NCBI RefSeq assembly: GCF_029094505.1
Contig: NZ_CP119108.1
Coordinates: 372,001-436,000 of the forward strand
Direction of reading: 5' to 3'
Source of the DNA: Microbacterium horticulturae
GTDB taxonomy: Bacteria; Actinomycetota; Actinomycetes; Actinomycetales; Microbacteriaceae
Length of the DNA stretch: 64,000 nt
This document shows, in pieces, positions 62,539 through 64,000 of this stretch. The position numbers were made by a program, and so were the translations under genes. Below the pieces are notes generated by a model that made no database searches, was not told the DNA's origin, and saw nothing but the letters and a program-made list of their open reading frames with translations. Numbering within the stretch: the first letter of the stretch is position 1; the number at the start of each line of letters is the position of its first letter.

Positions 62539-64000
62539 CCACGCCCGAGACCACCACCGCACGCCCCTGGCTCGACCCGGAGCTGCCGGTCGATGAGCGC
62601 GTCGAGCTGCTGCTGGGCGAGATGACGCTCGAAGAGAAGGCGGGCCTGTTCTTCCACACCATGATCGGCGTCGCCGAGATGGATGCCGCAGACCCCGTGT
62701 TCGGCATGCCCTCGGCCGTCGACCTGGTCGAGCACCGGCAGATGACGCACTTCAACCTGTTCGGCACGACCACGACAGCCCATGAGATCGCGCATTGGCA
62801 CAACGAACTGCAGCGGCTCGCGGCATCCACTCGTCTCGGCATCCCCGTCACGCTGTCGACCGATCCTCGGCACTCGTTCACCGACAACCCGGGCGCCGCG
62901 ATGCTCGCCGGGCCCTTCTCGCAGTGGCCTGAGCCGCTGGGGCTGGCCGCTATCGGCGACGCGGCGACGGTCGAGCGCTTCGCCGACATCGCCCGGCAGG
63001 AGTACCTCGCGGTCGGCCTGCGCGCCGCCCTGCACCCGCAGGTGGACCTGGCGACCGAGCCGCGCTGGTCGCGGCAGTCGTCGACGTTCGGCGAAGACGT
63101 CGAGCTGACCTCGCGCCTGGGTGCCGCGTACGTGCGGGGATTCCAGGGGGCGTCATTCGGCGCGGCGTCCGTCTCGACGATGACGAAGCACTTCCCGGGC
63201 GGCGGCCCGCAGAAGGACGGCGAGGACCCGCACTTCGCCCACGGCCGCGAGCAGGTGTATCCGGGCGGCGAGTTCGAGCGGCACCTGCAGCCGTTCGAGG
63301 CGCTCATCGCCGCCGGCACCCGCCAGATGATGCCGTACTACGGCATGCCGGTGGGCACCGAGTACGAAGAGGTCGGGTTCGGCTTCAACCGCTCGGTCGT
63401 CACCGGGCTGCTGCGCGAGCGCCTCGGCTTCGACGGCGTCGTGTGCACCGACTGGGGCCTCATCAGCGACGCCGAGATCTTCGGCCAGCCGTTCCCCGCG
63501 CGCGCGTGGGGTGTCGAGCATCTCTCGCCGCGTGAGCGGATGAAGAAGGTGCTGGATGCCGGAGCCGACCAGTTCGGCGGCGAAGCCTGCCCCGAGCTGC
63601 TCATCGCCCTGGTCCGCGACGGCGAGATCGACGAGGCACGACTCGACGTGTCGGCACGGCGGCTGCTGCGCGAGAAGTTCGAGCTCGGCCTTTTCGAGAA
63701 CCCGTTCGTGGACGAAGACGCCGCCGACGCCATCGTCGGCAAGCCCGAGTTCCGCGCGGCAGGCGAGGCCGCGCAGCGCGCGTCGATCACGCTGCTGACC
63801 AACCGTGATGCCGTGCTGCCGCTGCAGCGAGGGCTGCGCGTGTACGTGGAGGGGATGGATGCCGCGGCCGCCGCCGCATACGGCGAGGTCGTCTCGTGCG
63901 CCGAAGATGCGGACGTCGCGGTGCTGCGCCTGCAGGCGCCGTACGAGGAGCGCGCGACGACGTTCGAGAACTTCTTCCACTCGGGCTCATTGGAGTTCTC
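62535..64000 (+). CDS. GH3 family beta-glucosidase (3' end cut by window)
   Basis: 488 codons are visible. N-terminal GH3 barrel: LLLGEMTLEEKAGLFFHTM, GIPVTLSTDPRHSF, STMTKHFPGGGPQKDGEDPHFAHGR, and the nucleophile Asp in VVCTDWG (about D306). The C-terminal alpha/beta sandwich domain starts at EAAQRASITLLTNRDAVLPL and is cut at the window end. No signal peptide, so the substrate is cytoplasmic, consistent with the coupled MFS importer (ATGA overlap). Cellobiose, gentiobiose or plant glucosides are possible. Confidence 0.9.
   Translation, partial: MTTPETTTARPWLDPELPVDERVELLLGEMTLEEKAGLFFHTMIGVAEMDAADPVFGMPSAVDLVEHRQMTHFNLFGTTTTAHEIAHWHNELQRLAASTRLGIPVTLSTDPRHSFTDNPGAAMLAGPFSQWPEPLGLAAIGDAATVERFADIARQEYLAVGLRAALHPQVDLATEPRWSRQSSTFGEDVELTSRLGAAYVRGFQGASFGAASVSTMTKHFPGGGPQKDGEDPHFAHGREQVYPGGEFERHLQPFEALIAAGTRQMMPYYGMPVGTEYEEVGFGFNRSVVTGLLRERLGFDGVVCTDWGLISDAEIFGQPFPARAWGVEHLSPRERMKKVLDAGADQFGGEACPELLIALVRDGEIDEARLDVSARRLLREKFELGLFENPFVDEDAADAIVGKPEFRAAGEAAQRASITLLTNRDAVLPLQRGLRVYVEGMDAAAAAAYGEVVSCAEDADVAVLRLQAPYEERATTFENFFHSGSLEF

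Overview
The window is a high-GC, gene-dense stretch of an actinobacterial chromosome, most likely from the Microbacteriaceae (Microbacterium-like). The evidence is strong G/C preference at third codon positions, frequent GTG starts, many ATGA stop/start overlaps, probable leaderless genes with a TANNNT box 6-7 bases before the start codon, TetR-MFS pairs and a GlgX-type debranching enzyme. No rRNA, tRNA, CRISPR array, phage or insertion sequence was recognised. Genes are cut by both ends of the window.

Layout. 1-6545: a tightly coupled operon for uptake and hydrolysis of (probably GlcNAc-containing) oligosaccharides: ABC permease (cut), permease-ATPase fusion, ATPase, GH20 hexosaminidase, GH1 glycosidase and a TetR regulator. 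6683-9066: a TetR-MFS efflux pair with a clear palindromic operator. 9196-13040: small alarmone synthetase, an unknown protein and glycogen debranching enzyme. 13217-18613: the most unusual locus, an ECF sigma factor, a small beta-rich protein, a TPR-CHAT caspase-like protease and a cytoplasmic-looking S8 subtilase with a six-copy NPFTST repeat. 18629-22615: a LysR-type effector domain without HTH, a LolD/FtsX-type ABC exporter and a hexapeptide-repeat protein. 22671-25537: a SPW-repeat membrane protein, a TetR and an MFS pump. 25586-36903: a divergent TetR and a catabolic operon (CocE/NonD hydrolase, DUF3237, oligopeptide-type ABC importer, two YtcJ-type amidohydrolases). 37248-50262: a quinone-oxidoreductase-like gene, then a polyamine/omega-amino-acid catabolic region (two class III aminotransferases, two PuuB-like FAD oxidases, two aldehyde dehydrogenases, cupin, Lrp/AsnC and PucR regulators). 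50412-57589: Nei-type glycosylase, a lower-GC segment holding a VOC protein and a frameshifted gene, the large Lhr helicase, and a GreA-like protein. 57601-59821: PspC protein and an ABC-F ATPase preceded by a possible attenuation leader. 59836-64000: a double TetR regulator divergent from an MFS transporter and a GH3 beta-glucosidase (cut).

Working together: sugar-scavenging operons flank the window, each with its own TetR-type regulator. Two unlinked ABC importers show two different gene-fusion solutions (DppC-DppD and DppD-DppF). The nitrogen part (37-50 kb) would convert amines to aldehydes, acids and acyl-CoA. The CHAT/S8/sigma block reads as a self-contained proteolytic signalling or conflict module and is the best candidate for an undescribed system.

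Between genes the window is rich in palindromic elements. All five convergent gene junctions longer than 100 bases carry one: either 20-bp-period CGCGAGGTC repeats or long inverted repeats. The nonamer GGATGCCGC also recurs roughly 60 times on the two strands, far above what base composition predicts.
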